Position numbers and translations under genes: made by a program. DNA of 64,000 nt from contig NZ_BMRZ01000020.1 of NCBI RefSeq assembly GCF_014648895.1, positions 1-64,000 on the forward strand, read 5' to 3'. Numbering within the stretch: the first letter of the stretch is position 1; each line of letters starts with the position of its first letter. This document shows, piece by piece, positions 17,539-26,023 of this stretch. Under the pieces are notes generated by a model. That model was not told where the DNA came from. It was given only the letters and a program-made list of their open reading frames with translations, and ran no database searches. Origin of the DNA: Streptomyces tanashiensis. Its GTDB lineage: Bacteria > Actinomycetota > Actinomycetes > Streptomycetales > Streptomycetaceae.

Positions 17539-18401
17539 TCCCACCAGAAGGTCCACACCGGGGTGTCGAGGAGGGCCTTCTCGGCGTACGCGCGCAGGGT
17601 GGCGGTGGCACAGCTCCCCTGCGTGATGTTGTCCGGACAGAACGCGAAGTGCTCCGCCGCCACCGCCTCGGCCTCCTCCAGGGTCCGGGGCGGGGCCGCC
17701 ACCGACACCACCAGCTGGTCGAAGGTGAGCGCCACGACACGGGCGCCGAAACGGTCCTCCCAGGAGCGCAGCACCGCGCACAGCCGCGCCACGTCGTTCT
17801 CGTGGTTCAGCGGACCGCCCCAGCCGATGACCGCCGGTATGTCGGCGCTGCGCCGGGCCCGCACCAGGGCCGGGCGGGCGTCCGCCAGCCAGAAACCCGG
17901 CTCCGTCAGCATCTCCGCGACGGTCGCCGCCGCCCCGTCGGGGTCCGTCGTCAGAGGCTGCGCCGGGGCCAGGCCCGGCCAGCCGGCGGTGAAGGGGGCG
18001 ACGATCTCCCTGTACTCCGGCTGCCTGCCGAACAGATCCTCCACGGCCGCCGTCACCCGGGCGTCCCGCTCCTCCTCCGGTGTCTCCGAGGCCGCGTAGT
18101 ACTCCCAGAAGTCCCCGAGCACCTCGTCGGCGTCGTGGTCCGCCGGGTCGCTCATCCGCTCCGGCTCCAGCTCCCACGCGTCCAGGCCCCGCTCCCCGCC
18201 CAGCAGGACCGGCAGCAGCCCCGCCGTCCGGGCCGCCGGACGCAGCGCGCTCCAGGCGGCCGGCCCCGCCGCGCCGTGACCCGACCACAGGTACGGGGCG
18301 TCCGCCGGGCCGGAGAGGGCGCCGGGCGGCAGGTCGAGGCCGAGGGAACGGCCGGTCGGATCGGACACGAGCCCGGGCAGCTGGTTCTGGATCATCGCCA
18401 T
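17535..18401 (-). CDS. DUF4253 domain-containing protein
   Basis: This 288-residue soluble protein has a C-terminal DUF4253 region, recognisable from IPAVIGWGGPLNHENDVA, VVALTFDQLVVSVAAPP, HFAFCPDNITQG and the Trp-rich end VWTFWWD. No catalytic role is established for the family; members appear in immunity or stress contexts in several bacteria. The ATG at 18401 is chosen; ATG at 18395 is equally possible. It is convergent with hemB and overlaps it by four bases at the stop codons. Confidence 0.72.
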   Translation of the reverse strand: MAMIQNQLPGLVSDPTGRSLGLDLPPGALSGPADAPYLWSGHGAAGPAAWSALRPAARTAGLLPVLLGGERGLDAWELEPERMSDPADHDADEVLGDFWEYYAASETPEEERDARVTAAVEDLFGRQPEYREIVAPFTAGWPGLAPAQPLTTDPDGAAATVAEMLTEPGFWLADARPALVRARRSADIPAVIGWGGPLNHENDVARLCAVLRSWEDRFGARVVALTFDQLVVSVAAPPRTLEEAEAVAAEHFAFCPDNITQGSCATATLRAYAEKALLDTPVWTFWWD

Positions 18402-18509
18402 GACCGAGAACGTACGGGCCGCCACTGACAACGGGGCGAGTGGTGGGGCGGCACCGGGCGGCGCACCCTGGAGAAGTAGCCGACAGGTACCTCGGTGGAG
18501 GTGGTCCTC

Positions 18510-18782
18510 ATGATGAACACGCTTGTCGGATGGCATGTGGAGATGGAGTTCGAGGAAGTGGGCAGCCGGACGCGGGCCGCGGCCATGGTCCGGCTCTCCG
18601 ACGGCACCGAGTTCCGGGCCCACGGCACCGCGAACCGGCACCCCTCCGACCCGGACCAGCTGCGGGTGGGCGAGGAGATCGCCGGCGCACGCGCGCTGAT
18701 GGACCTCGCCTCGCAGCTGCTCCAGAAGGCCCACAAGGAGATCGACGAGGTGTCCGGCCGGACCTCGCACGCCATCCGTTGA
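18510..18782 (+). CDS. DUF1876 (dsRBD-fold) small protein
   Basis: This 90-residue protein (MMNTLVGWHVEMEFEE, then AAAMVRLSDGTEFRAHGTANRHPSDPDQ and ARALMDLASQLL) belongs to DUF1876. Such proteins have a double-stranded-RNA-binding-like fold but no proven function, and are frequent in Streptomyces stress regulons. The ATG at 18510 has GGAGGT seven bases upstream, so it is preferred over an earlier in-frame GTG. A strong terminator follows directly. Confidence 0.78.
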   Translation: MMNTLVGWHVEMEFEEVGSRTRAAAMVRLSDGTEFRAHGTANRHPSDPDQLRVGEEIAGARALMDLASQLLQKAHKEIDEVSGRTSHAIR

Positions 18783-18785
18783 CGA

Positions 18786-18823
18786 CGAAGCCCCCGGTAC
18801 GGCGGTCCGTACCGGGGGCTTCG
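18786..18823. terminator. Terminator between DUF1876 gene and argS
   Basis: A perfect 17-bp stem (18786-18802 with 18807-18823) with a CGGT loop sits between convergent genes and can act on both strands. Confidence 0.88.
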
Positions 18824-18833
18824 CCTCGGAGCG

Positions 18834-20603
18834 TCAGAGGCGCTCGGGCGTCCGGATGCCCAGCAGGGCCATGCCCTGGTGGAGCGTGCGGGCGGTGAGG
18901 TCGCAGAGGAAGAGGCGGTTCTCCGCGACCTCCTGCGCCGGCGCCGGCTTGATCACCGGGCACTGGTCGTAGAACGTCGTGTACAGCGAGGCGAGCTGGT
19001 ACAGGTACGCGGTGAGCTTGTGCGGCGCGTACTCGACGGCCGCCTCGGTCACCGTCTCGGCGAAGCGGTCCAGGTGGAGGCCGAGTGCGCGCTCCGCCGG
19101 GGCCAGCTCCAGCTCCGCGTGGGCGACGGGGGTACGGTCCCCCGCCTTGCCGAAGATCGACTTGATACGGGCGTACGCGTACTGGAGGTAGACCGACGTG
19201 TCACCGTTCAGCGACACCATCTGGTCCAGGTCGAACTTGTAGTCGCGCGCCGCGGACGTCGACAGGTCGGCGTACTTCACCGCGCCGATGCCGACGTACT
19301 GGCCGTTCTCGACGATCTCCGTCTCGGTCAGGCCCACCTTCTCGGCCTTCTCGCGGACGACCGTCGTCGCCCGGTCCACCGCCTCGTCCAGCAGGTCCAC
19401 CAGACGGACCGTCTCGCCCTCACGGGTCTTGAACGGCTTGCCGTCCTTGCCCAGGACGGTGCCGAAGGCCAGCTGGACGGCCTTCACCTCGTCGTTCAGC
19501 CAGCCGGCCCGGCGGGCCGTCTCGAAGACCATCTTGAAGTGCAGCGACTGGCGGGCGTCCACCACGTACAGCAGGGAGGTCGCCTTCAGGTTCTGCACCC
19601 GGTCGCGGATCGCGGACAGGTCCGTCGCCGCGTAGCCGAAGCCGCCGTCGGACTTCTGGACGATCAGCGGCGTCGGGTTGCCGTCCGGGCCCTTCACGTC
19701 GTCGAAGAACACGCACAGCGCGCCCTCGGAGCGGACCGCGACGCCCGACTCCTCCAGGATGCGGCAGGTCTCCGTCAGCATGTCGTTGTAGCCGGACTCG
19801 CCGACGACGTCGCCGTCCCGGATGTCCATGTCCAGCTTGTCGAAGACCGAGTAGAAGTAGATCTTCGACTCGTCGACGAACCGCTGCCAGAGGGCCAGCG
19901 TCTCCTCGTCGCCCGCCTGGAGGTCCACGACCCGGGCACGCGCCCGCGTCTTGAACTCCTCGTCGGAGTCGAACAGGGCGCGCGAGGCCTTGTACAGCCG
20001 GTTCAGGTTCGACATGGCCTCCTCGCCGGAGACCTCGGCCTCCGAGGAGTGGTCCAGCTCGTGCGGGTGCTCGATCAGGAACTGGATGAGCATGCCGAAC
20101 TGGGTGCCCCAGTCGCCGATGTGGTGGCGCCGGACCACCGTCTCGCCGGTGAACTCGAGGATCTCGACCATCGCGGCGCCGATGACGGCGGACCGGAGGT
20201 GGCCGACGTGCATCTCCTTCGCCACGTTCGGCTGGGCGTAGTCGATGACCGTGGTGCCCGCCGACTCGTTGAACGGCACGCCGAGACGCGCGTCCGCGGC
20301 GCGGGCCGCGAGGGTGTCGATGATCGCCGAGTCGGTGACCGTGATGTTCAGGAAGCCGGGGCCCGAGACCTCGATCTCCTTCAGGACGTCATTGGCCGGG
20401 ATCGCCTCGACGACCTTCGTCGCCAGCTCGCGCGGGTTGCCCTTGAGCTGCTTGGCCAGCGCCAGGATGCCGTTGGCCTGGAAGTCGGCCCGGTCGCTTC
20501 GTCGCAGCAGCGGGTCGGCGGACGCGGCGTCCGGCAGAGCCGCCGAGAGGCCGTCCGCGAGGCGCTGCTGCACGGTCGAAGCGAGGGAAGGGACCGAGGC
20601 CAT
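18834..20603 (-). CDS. argS: Arginyl-tRNA synthetase
   Basis: This 589-residue class I aminoacyl-tRNA synthetase charges tRNA(Arg). It has an N-terminal Add-1 tRNA-recognition domain (LATKVVEAIPANDVLKEIEV). The HIGH-type motif is QPNVAKEMHVGHLRS, and the catalytic core carries VSGPGFLNI just before it and FKTREGETVRLVDLLDEA in the KMSK position, as is normal for ArgRS. A DALR anticodon domain forms the end (DLTARTLHQGMALLGI). It is divergent from lysS across a 173-base shared promoter region. No T-box leader is visible. Confidence 0.95.
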   Translation of the reverse strand: MASVPSLASTVQQRLADGLSAALPDAASADPLLRRSDRADFQANGILALAKQLKGNPRELATKVVEAIPANDVLKEIEVSGPGFLNITVTDSAIIDTLAARAADARLGVPFNESAGTTVIDYAQPNVAKEMHVGHLRSAVIGAAMVEILEFTGETVVRRHHIGDWGTQFGMLIQFLIEHPHELDHSSEAEVSGEEAMSNLNRLYKASRALFDSDEEFKTRARARVVDLQAGDEETLALWQRFVDESKIYFYSVFDKLDMDIRDGDVVGESGYNDMLTETCRILEESGVAVRSEGALCVFFDDVKGPDGNPTPLIVQKSDGGFGYAATDLSAIRDRVQNLKATSLLYVVDARQSLHFKMVFETARRAGWLNDEVKAVQLAFGTVLGKDGKPFKTREGETVRLVDLLDEAVDRATTVVREKAEKVGLTETEIVENGQYVGIGAVKYADLSTSAARDYKFDLDQMVSLNGDTSVYLQYAYARIKSIFGKAGDRTPVAHAELELAPAERALGLHLDRFAETVTEAAVEYAPHKLTAYLYQLASLYTTFYDQCPVIKPAPAQEVAENRLFLCDLTARTLHQGMALLGIRTPERL

Positions 20604-20776
20604 GAGCTTCCGTTCCTGTTGAGTCCGTCAGGTCTAAATCGCTTGTCAAGTGTCCCATGGGAGCGCAACGTGATTTCCCCGCCTGTGGACAACCTCGGAG
20701 AGCGGTGTTCCGTCTGGGAGAATGGTTGTCGTAGGGCTGTCAGACAGAACCTCTCAGGAAGAAGGACGTACCGACC

Positions 20777-22501
20777 GTGGCTCAGAGCAGCACCGAGACC
20801 GACTGGGTCTCCCGTTTCGCGGACGAGGTCATCGCCGAGTCGGAGCGACGTGCGCCTGGCAAACCGGTCGTCGTCGCCTCCGGCCTCTCCCCGTCCGGCC
20901 CGATCCACCTCGGCAACCTCCGCGAGGTCATGACCCCGCACCTGGTCGCCGACGAGATCCGCCGCCGCGGGTACGAGGTCCGGCACCTCATCTCCTGGGA
21001 CGACTACGACCGCTACCGCAAGGTGCCGAACGGCATCGAGGGCATCGACGCCTCCTGGGCCGAGCACATCGGCAAGCCGCTGACCTCGGTCCCGGCCCCG
21101 GCCGGTTCGCCCCACGCCAACTGGGCCGAGCACTTCAAGGCCGCCATGGTCGAGTCGCTGGCCGAGCTGGGCGTCGAGTACGACCCGATCAGCCAGACCG
21201 AGCAGTACACCGCCGGCGCCTACCGCGAGCAGATCCTGCACGCGATGAAGCACCGCGGTGACATCGACGCCATCCTCGACCAGTACCGGACGAAGAAGGC
21301 GCCGAAGAAGCAGTCCCAGAAGCCGGTCGACGAGGCCGAGCTGGAGGCCGAGGAGGGCTCCGGCGCGGCCGGCGAGGACGACGGTTCCGGCGGCACCTCG
21401 GGCTACTTCCCGTACAAGCCGTACTGCGGGCAGTGCGAGAAGGACCTGACGACCGTCACGTCGTACGACGACGAGACCACCGAGCTGGCCTACACCTGCA
21501 CGAACTGCGGCTTCTCCGAGACGGTCGCGCTCAGCGAGTTCAACCGCGGCAAGCTGGTCTGGAAGGTCGACTGGCCCATGCGCTGGGCCTACGAGGGCGT
21601 CATCTTCGAGCCCTCCGGCGTCGACCACTCCTCGCCCGGCTCGTCCTTCGTGGTCGGCGGCCAGATCGTCCGTGAGGTCTTCGACGGCGTCCAGCCCATC
21701 GGCCCCATGTACGCCTTCGTCGGCATCAGCGGCATGGCCAAGATGTCCTCCTCGCGCGGCGGCGTGCCCACCGCGGCCGACGCGCTGAAGATCATGGAGG
21801 CTCCGCTGCTGCGCTGGCTGTACGCCCGCCGCAAGCCGAACCAGTCCTTCAAGATCGCCTTCGACCAGGAGATCCAGCGGCTCTACGACGAGTGGGACAA
21901 GCTGGAGGCCAAGGTCGCCGACGGCTCCGTCCTGCCCGCCGACGCGGCCGCCCACTCCCGCGCCGCCCGTACGGCCGCCGGGGAGCTGCCGCGCACCCCG
22001 CGCCCGCTCCCGTACCGCACGCTCGCCTCGGTCATGGACATCACGGCCGGCCACGACGAGCAGACCCTGCGGATCCTGACCGAGCTCGACCCCGAGAACC
22101 CGGTGACCTCCCTCGACGAGGTCCGGCCGCGCCTCGACCGCGCCGAGAACTGGATCACCAACCAGGTCCCGGCCGACCAGCGCACCATCGTCCGCGAGGA
22201 GCCCGACACCGAGCTCCTCGGCTCCCTGGACGACGAGGGCCGCGAGTCGCTCCGCCTGCTCCTGGAGGGCCTCGACACCCACTGGTCGCTCGACGGGCTC
22301 ACCACCCTGGTCTACGGCGTCCCGAAGGTCATGGCCGGTCTCGACGCCGAGGCCAAGCCGACGCCCGAGCTGAAGCTCGCCCAGCGCGCGTTCTTCGCCC
22401 TGCTCTACAAGCTCCTCGTCAGCCGCGAGACGGGTCCCCGTCTGCCCACGCTGCTGCTCGCGGTCGGTGCGGACCGGGTGCGCAAGCTGCTCGGGGCGTA
22501 G
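20777..22501 (+). CDS. lysS: Class I lysyl-tRNA synthetase
   Basis: This 574-residue class I enzyme is the archaeal-type LysRS, unrelated in fold to the common class II enzyme. HIGH is LSPSGPIHLGNLRE (residues ~38-50) and KMSKS is MAKMSSSRGG. A zinc ribbon lies between (YCGQCEKDLTT to YTCTNCGFSE). Before it comes an acidic, Gly-rich insert (LEAEEGSGAAGEDDGSGG) that looks disordered. GTG start. The last nine codons lie within an 82-bp element repeated 139 bases downstream. Divergent from argS. Confidence 0.93.
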   Translation: MAQSSTETDWVSRFADEVIAESERRAPGKPVVVASGLSPSGPIHLGNLREVMTPHLVADEIRRRGYEVRHLISWDDYDRYRKVPNGIEGIDASWAEHIGKPLTSVPAPAGSPHANWAEHFKAAMVESLAELGVEYDPISQTEQYTAGAYREQILHAMKHRGDIDAILDQYRTKKAPKKQSQKPVDEAELEAEEGSGAAGEDDGSGGTSGYFPYKPYCGQCEKDLTTVTSYDDETTELAYTCTNCGFSETVALSEFNRGKLVWKVDWPMRWAYEGVIFEPSGVDHSSPGSSFVVGGQIVREVFDGVQPIGPMYAFVGISGMAKMSSSRGGVPTAADALKIMEAPLLRWLYARRKPNQSFKIAFDQEIQRLYDEWDKLEAKVADGSVLPADAAAHSRAARTAAGELPRTPRPLPYRTLASVMDITAGHDEQTLRILTELDPENPVTSLDEVRPRLDRAENWITNQVPADQRTIVREEPDTELLGSLDDEGRESLRLLLEGLDTHWSLDGLTTLVYGVPKVMAGLDAEAKPTPELKLAQRAFFALLYKLLVSRETGPRLPTLLLAVGADRVRKLLGA

Positions 22502-22555
22502 CTGCCGGAGGCTGGGCCGGGCACCCGTCGACGGACGGAGTCCGGCGCAGCCGGT
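22474..22555. repeat. 82-bp direct repeat, copy 1 (overlaps end of lysS)
   Basis: The segment from CCGGGTGCGCAAGCTGCTCG to GGCGCAGCCGGT is identical to 22613-22694. It contains the last nine codons and stop of lysS plus 54 bases of 3' flank. The copies are 139 bases apart with a 57-base spacer containing a GGCCCC-CT-GGGGCC hairpin. Confidence 0.9.
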
Positions 22556-22612
22556 AGAAGCCCGAGAGGCCCCCTGGGGCCGAGCGGTGCGAGAGCGGCG
22601 TCGGGGAGGGGT

Positions 22613-22694
22613 CCGGGTGCGCAAGCTGCTCGGGGCGTAGCTGCCGGAGGCTGGGCCGGGCACCCGTCGACGGACGGAGTCCGGCGCAGCCGGT
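22613..22694. repeat. 82-bp direct repeat, copy 2 (non-coding)
   Basis: This is a perfect copy of 22474-22555 lying after lysS. It carries a duplicated, out-of-gene version of the lysS tail including its stop. Perfect identity points to a recent duplication, which should be checked against read data. Confidence 0.9.
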
Positions 22695-22706
22695 CGATCG
22701 CATGAG

Positions 22707-22740
22707 GAAGGGCCGCCACCCATTCGGGTGGCGGCCCTTC
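22707..22740. terminator. Terminator between lysS and the DUF2637 gene
   Basis: A perfect 15-bp stem (22707-22721 with 22726-22740) has an ATTC loop and lies between convergent genes. The duplicated lysS tail lies between the lysS stop and this terminator. Confidence 0.88.
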
Positions 22741-22760
22741 GCGTTGCGTACCTCGTGCCC

Positions 22761-24011
22761 CTACGGGGTGTCCACGTCGGCCCTCGCCTGCTGCACGCGC
22801 TCCTGCGCCGCCGGGACCGCCTGCCGCAGCAGGTCGATGTCGGACGCGGGGAACTCCGGAAGGCCGTACTGCTCGGCCACCAGCCGCGCCAGCTCGGCCT
22901 CGGCCGGGAACCGCTCGTGCTCGATCACGTACGAGCTCATGACCTTGTAGACGACGTCCTCGAACTCGTCGGCCCGCGGCTCCGGCTGCTCCACGTACTC
23001 CGGGTACTCCACGAACTCCTCGGGACCCGCCGGAGGGACGTCCTCCGGGCCCTGCGGCACCGGGACCGGCATGGGTTCGAGGCCCTCCACGATCTGCGGG
23101 TTGTAGCTGCCCTCGTAGGACTCCGGGGAGACCTGCGAGGCGTCGAACCAGTGGCTCTCGTGGTTCACCGGCCCCGCCGGGGCCTGCGCCTGCTGCGGCA
23201 CCTGGGCCTGCGGCCCCACCGGGGTCTGCGCCGGGGCGGCCTGCGCCGGGACCTGGGCCGGCAGCGCCGCCGGCTGGGGCTGCGCGAGCGCGACCGGCTG
23301 CGGCTCCGGAGGGAGTACCGCCGGCTCGATGCCCGCCGCCGCCAGGCCCGCCGGGGCCGTCTCCGCGAGCGGCACCCCGTACCGGGCGAGCCGCAGCGGC
23401 ATCAGCGCCTCCACCGGCGCCTTGCGCCGCCAGCCGCGGCCGAAGCGCGCCTGCAGCCGGGCCTGGTAGATCAGCCGCTCCTGCTCCAGCTTGATGACCT
23501 GCTCGTACGAGCGGAGCTCCCACAGCTTCATCCGGCGCCACAGCCGGAACGTCGGCACCGGCGACAGCAGCCAGCGGGTGATCCGGACGCCCTCCATGTG
23601 CTTGTCGGCCGTGATGTCCGCGATCCGGCCGACGGCGTGCCGGGCGGCCTCGACGGCCACCACGAACAGCACCGGGATCACCGCGTGCATGCCCACGCCC
23701 AGCGGGTCGGGCCAGGCGGCCGCGCCGTTGAAGGCGATCGTCGCGGCCGTCAGCACCCAGGCCGTCTGGCGCAGCAGCGGGAACGGGATCCGCAGCCAGG
23801 TCAGCAGCAGGTCCAGGGCGAGCAGCACACAGATGCCCGCGTCGATGCCGATCGGGAAGAAGTACGAGAAGGTGCCGAAGCCCTTCTGCAGGGCGAGCTC
23901 GCGCACGGCGGCGTACGAACCCGCGAAACCGATCCCCGCGATGATCAGCGCACCGCCGATGACGAGGCCGATGAGTATTCGGTGTGTGCGTGTCAGCTGC
24001 ATCGCGGCCAC
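22761..24011 (-). CDS. DUF2637 domain-containing membrane protein
   Basis: This 416-residue protein has about four N-terminal membrane segments: HRILIGLVIGGALIIAGIGF, a second around PIGIDAGICVLLALDLLLTW, then WVLTAATIAFNGAAAW and HAVIPVLFVVAVEAARHAV. A cytoplasmic basic stretch (FRLWRRMKLWELRSYEQVIK) follows, then a long Pro/Gln/Ala-rich linker and a helical C-terminus. DUF2637 proteins resemble Spd spreading proteins and other transfer-associated membrane proteins of actinomycetes, but this one has no plasmid context. GTG at 24011 with GGGAGGGG upstream; ATG at 24002 is possible. Confidence 0.78.
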   Translation of the reverse strand: MAAMQLTRTHRILIGLVIGGALIIAGIGFAGSYAAVRELALQKGFGTFSYFFPIGIDAGICVLLALDLLLTWLRIPFPLLRQTAWVLTAATIAFNGAAAWPDPLGVGMHAVIPVLFVVAVEAARHAVGRIADITADKHMEGVRITRWLLSPVPTFRLWRRMKLWELRSYEQVIKLEQERLIYQARLQARFGRGWRRKAPVEALMPLRLARYGVPLAETAPAGLAAAGIEPAVLPPEPQPVALAQPQPAALPAQVPAQAAPAQTPVGPQAQVPQQAQAPAGPVNHESHWFDASQVSPESYEGSYNPQIVEGLEPMPVPVPQGPEDVPPAGPEEFVEYPEYVEQPEPRADEFEDVVYKVMSSYVIEHERFPAEAELARLVAEQYGLPEFPASDIDLLRQAVPAAQERVQQARADVDTP

Positions 24012-24061
24012 CCGCGACCCCTCCCGTCATTCGACATCCGGCGCGCACAGAGTGGCACATG

Positions 24062-24104
24062 CGCGCGGAGCCCGGCCCTCGGGGGGAGGGACGGGCTCCG
24101 CGCG
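24062..24104 (-). terminator. Terminator after the first DUF3558 gene
   Basis: A 13-bp stem (24062-24074 with 24092-24104) is extended by five further pairs after one mismatch. It lies directly beyond the stop of the DUF3558 lipoprotein gene on the minus strand. Confidence 0.7.
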
Positions 24105-24131
24105 AAAGTGGCACTCCGCGCTGGTTTGTGA

Positions 24132-24875
24132 CTACTTGTTGGCTGCGGCGACCGCCGCGACGGCTTCCTTGACCGCGGTGGCCGCACCGTTCGTGATCGT
24201 CTTCTCGGACGGGGTGTCGGCGCCCGCGTAACCGGCACCGTTGTACGAGAGCAGCACCAGCACGTTCCCCGTGCGGACCAGGATCGACGTGTAGGCGAAG
24301 TCCTCGTCGGTCTTGCGCAGCTGGTAGGTGACCGTCTTCGCCTCGTCGCCGATGCCCGTGGCCGTGACCGTCCGGAGCTTCTTCGCGCCCGGGGTCTCCT
24401 GGACCTTGGCGAGCTCCTTCGCGAGGTTCTCGTGGGCGCGGTCCTGGCCGCTGCCGAGCGCGGCGTCGGATTCGTACCGGTAGAAGGACACGTCCAGCCA
24501 GCGGTACTGCGAGCCCTTCACGCCCTTGTCATCCAGGCCGTTCCACGAGCAGCCGCCGCGGCTGGTCAGGTCGCTGGAGACGGCCGGCGTGCCGTTCTTC
24601 GTCTTCGCCTTGGGAACCAGGGACGCCGTCGTCTTCGCGGAGATCGACTTGCAGACCTCGGGCAGCTTCGCGAACTTCGCCGGGTCGACCGTCTTCGTCG
24701 ACTGCGACGGCGAGGGGGTGGCGGACGCCGACGAGGCCGTCTTGTCCTTGCCCTGCCCCTGCGTCTTCCCGGAGTCGTCGGAGTCCGAGGAGCATCCCGC
24801 GGCGACGAGCATCACCGGGACGGCGGCGCAGGCGAGTATGCGGGTGAGTCGCGTTCGCGGAGCTGATCGCTGCAT
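24132..24875 (-). CDS. DUF3558 lipoprotein (first of two)
   Basis: This 247-residue exported lipoprotein has a basic N-region, a hydrophobic core and the lipobox LVAAGC, with Cys28 as lipidation site. A Ser/Thr/Lys-rich linker (GKTQGQGKDKTASSAS) is followed by a DUF3558 domain with VCKSISAKTTASLVP, the conserved GGCSWNG, and a beta-rich end (FAYTSILVRTGNVLVLLSYNG). Family function is unknown; members are envelope proteins of actinobacteria. It lies downstream of a second DUF3558 gene in the same direction (80-base gap), so the two are probably co-transcribed paralogs. Confidence 0.82.
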   Translation of the reverse strand: MQRSAPRTRLTRILACAAVPVMLVAAGCSSDSDDSGKTQGQGKDKTASSASATPSPSQSTKTVDPAKFAKLPEVCKSISAKTTASLVPKAKTKNGTPAVSSDLTSRGGCSWNGLDDKGVKGSQYRWLDVSFYRYESDAALGSGQDRAHENLAKELAKVQETPGAKKLRTVTATGIGDEAKTVTYQLRKTDEDFAYTSILVRTGNVLVLLSYNGAGYAGADTPSEKTITNGAATAVKEAVAAVAAANK

Positions 24876-24955
24876 GGTTCCTTCAGTCGCTTGTCGGCCA
24901 CGGTACGGCGACACGTTACGTGGTCGTCGTCCGCTCACGGAGCGGATGCGGACGG

Positions 24956-25849
24956 CTACTCCTCCAGCCGCTCGGCGAGCTGCCGGGCCAGATTCCGGGC
25001 CTTTTCCTGCAGTTCCGCGCTGTCGGGGGCCTCGGTGGAGCCTGCGGTCTGCTCCCGGTAGGAGACCGTCACGATCACGTTGGATGTGCGGAACACCACG
25101 CTGACGACCCGCTGATGGCTGTTCGCGCCGGCCGTGCCGAGGACGTCGTCGATGTACGCGACCTCCCCGAGGCCGTCGAGGACGCGGGGCTCCAGGCCGG
25201 TCGAGGTCGGGGTCGGGCCGGTCGCGGTGGTGCCGGTGGCCGGGGCGCCCGAGGCGGGGGGCGTGCCGGTCGTCGTCGGCTTGCCCGGCGGGGTGGCGGT
25301 CGTGGTCGGCGCGCCCGTGGCGGACGGGGTTCCCGTCGCCGTTCCGGTGGGGGTCGGCGGGGCCGTGGGCGGCACCGGGATGCCCGCCGCGAGCTGCTTG
25401 CGGACGTACACCTCCTGCGCCCGGTCGTCGTCGCTGACGGCCGCGTCGTACGACACCACCCGCTCGATGTCGAGCGAGAGCCGGTGCGAGATGTCCGGGG
25501 TGTCGGCCTTCCAGGTGCAGCCGACGCGCCGGTCGGTGTCGTACGTGACGGCCGCGACGCCCCGGTACGCCTTGTCGCGCTCGGCGTCGGGCAGCGCGGC
25601 GGCGCCCGGGAGCAGGTCCTTGAGGCTGGCCTGCGGCACGGCGCCGCACGGCTCGAAGAGGGTGCGGTAGCGGCCGGGGGGCGCGACGGGGACGGCCGGT
25701 CCGGCCTTGGCGTCGACGGCGATGTCGTCGGCGGGGGTGCCGGCGGAGCAGGCGGTGAGGCCGGCCCCCAGGCCGAGGCCGAGTGCGAGGACGACGGCGG
25801 TGCGAGCCGTGGACCCGGTGCGACCGGGTGCGTACCTCTTTCGCTGCAC
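24956..25849 (-). CDS. DUF3558 lipoprotein (second, with Pro/Thr-rich insert)
   Basis: This 297-residue lipoprotein has a signal peptide ending in LGAGLTAC (Cys34). The DUF3558 landmarks are FEPCGAVPQASLKDLLPGA, VGCTWKAD and a C-terminal VVSVVFRTSNVIVTVSYRE. Between the two halves sits a roughly 60-residue Pro/Thr/Gly-rich tract (PTAPPTPTGTATGT and onward) that the neighbouring paralog lacks. The tract looks like a surface-exposed, possibly O-mannosylated linker. It is divergent from rtcB with a 174-base gap. Confidence 0.8.
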   Translation of the reverse strand: MQRKRYAPGRTGSTARTAVVLALGLGLGAGLTACSAGTPADDIAVDAKAGPAVPVAPPGRYRTLFEPCGAVPQASLKDLLPGAAALPDAERDKAYRGVAAVTYDTDRRVGCTWKADTPDISHRLSLDIERVVSYDAAVSDDDRAQEVYVRKQLAAGIPVPPTAPPTPTGTATGTPSATGAPTTTATPPGKPTTTGTPPASGAPATGTTATGPTPTSTGLEPRVLDGLGEVAYIDDVLGTAGANSHQRVVSVVFRTSNVIVTVSYREQTAGSTEAPDSAELQEKARNLARQLAERLEE

Positions 25850-26023
25850 GGTCCCAGGCTCCCTTCACCCGAAGTCATTCCCGAAAACTGTTTGCCGCGC
25901 GAACCCGGCCGGTGGACACAATGTCTATCGCACACGCAGCCGTTGATGCCGGTCCGCTGTCACCTGTACGGGCTTTGGCTCCGGTTTTTGCGTTATCAGA
26001 CTTTTCGGGGGAATCGAGGAAGT

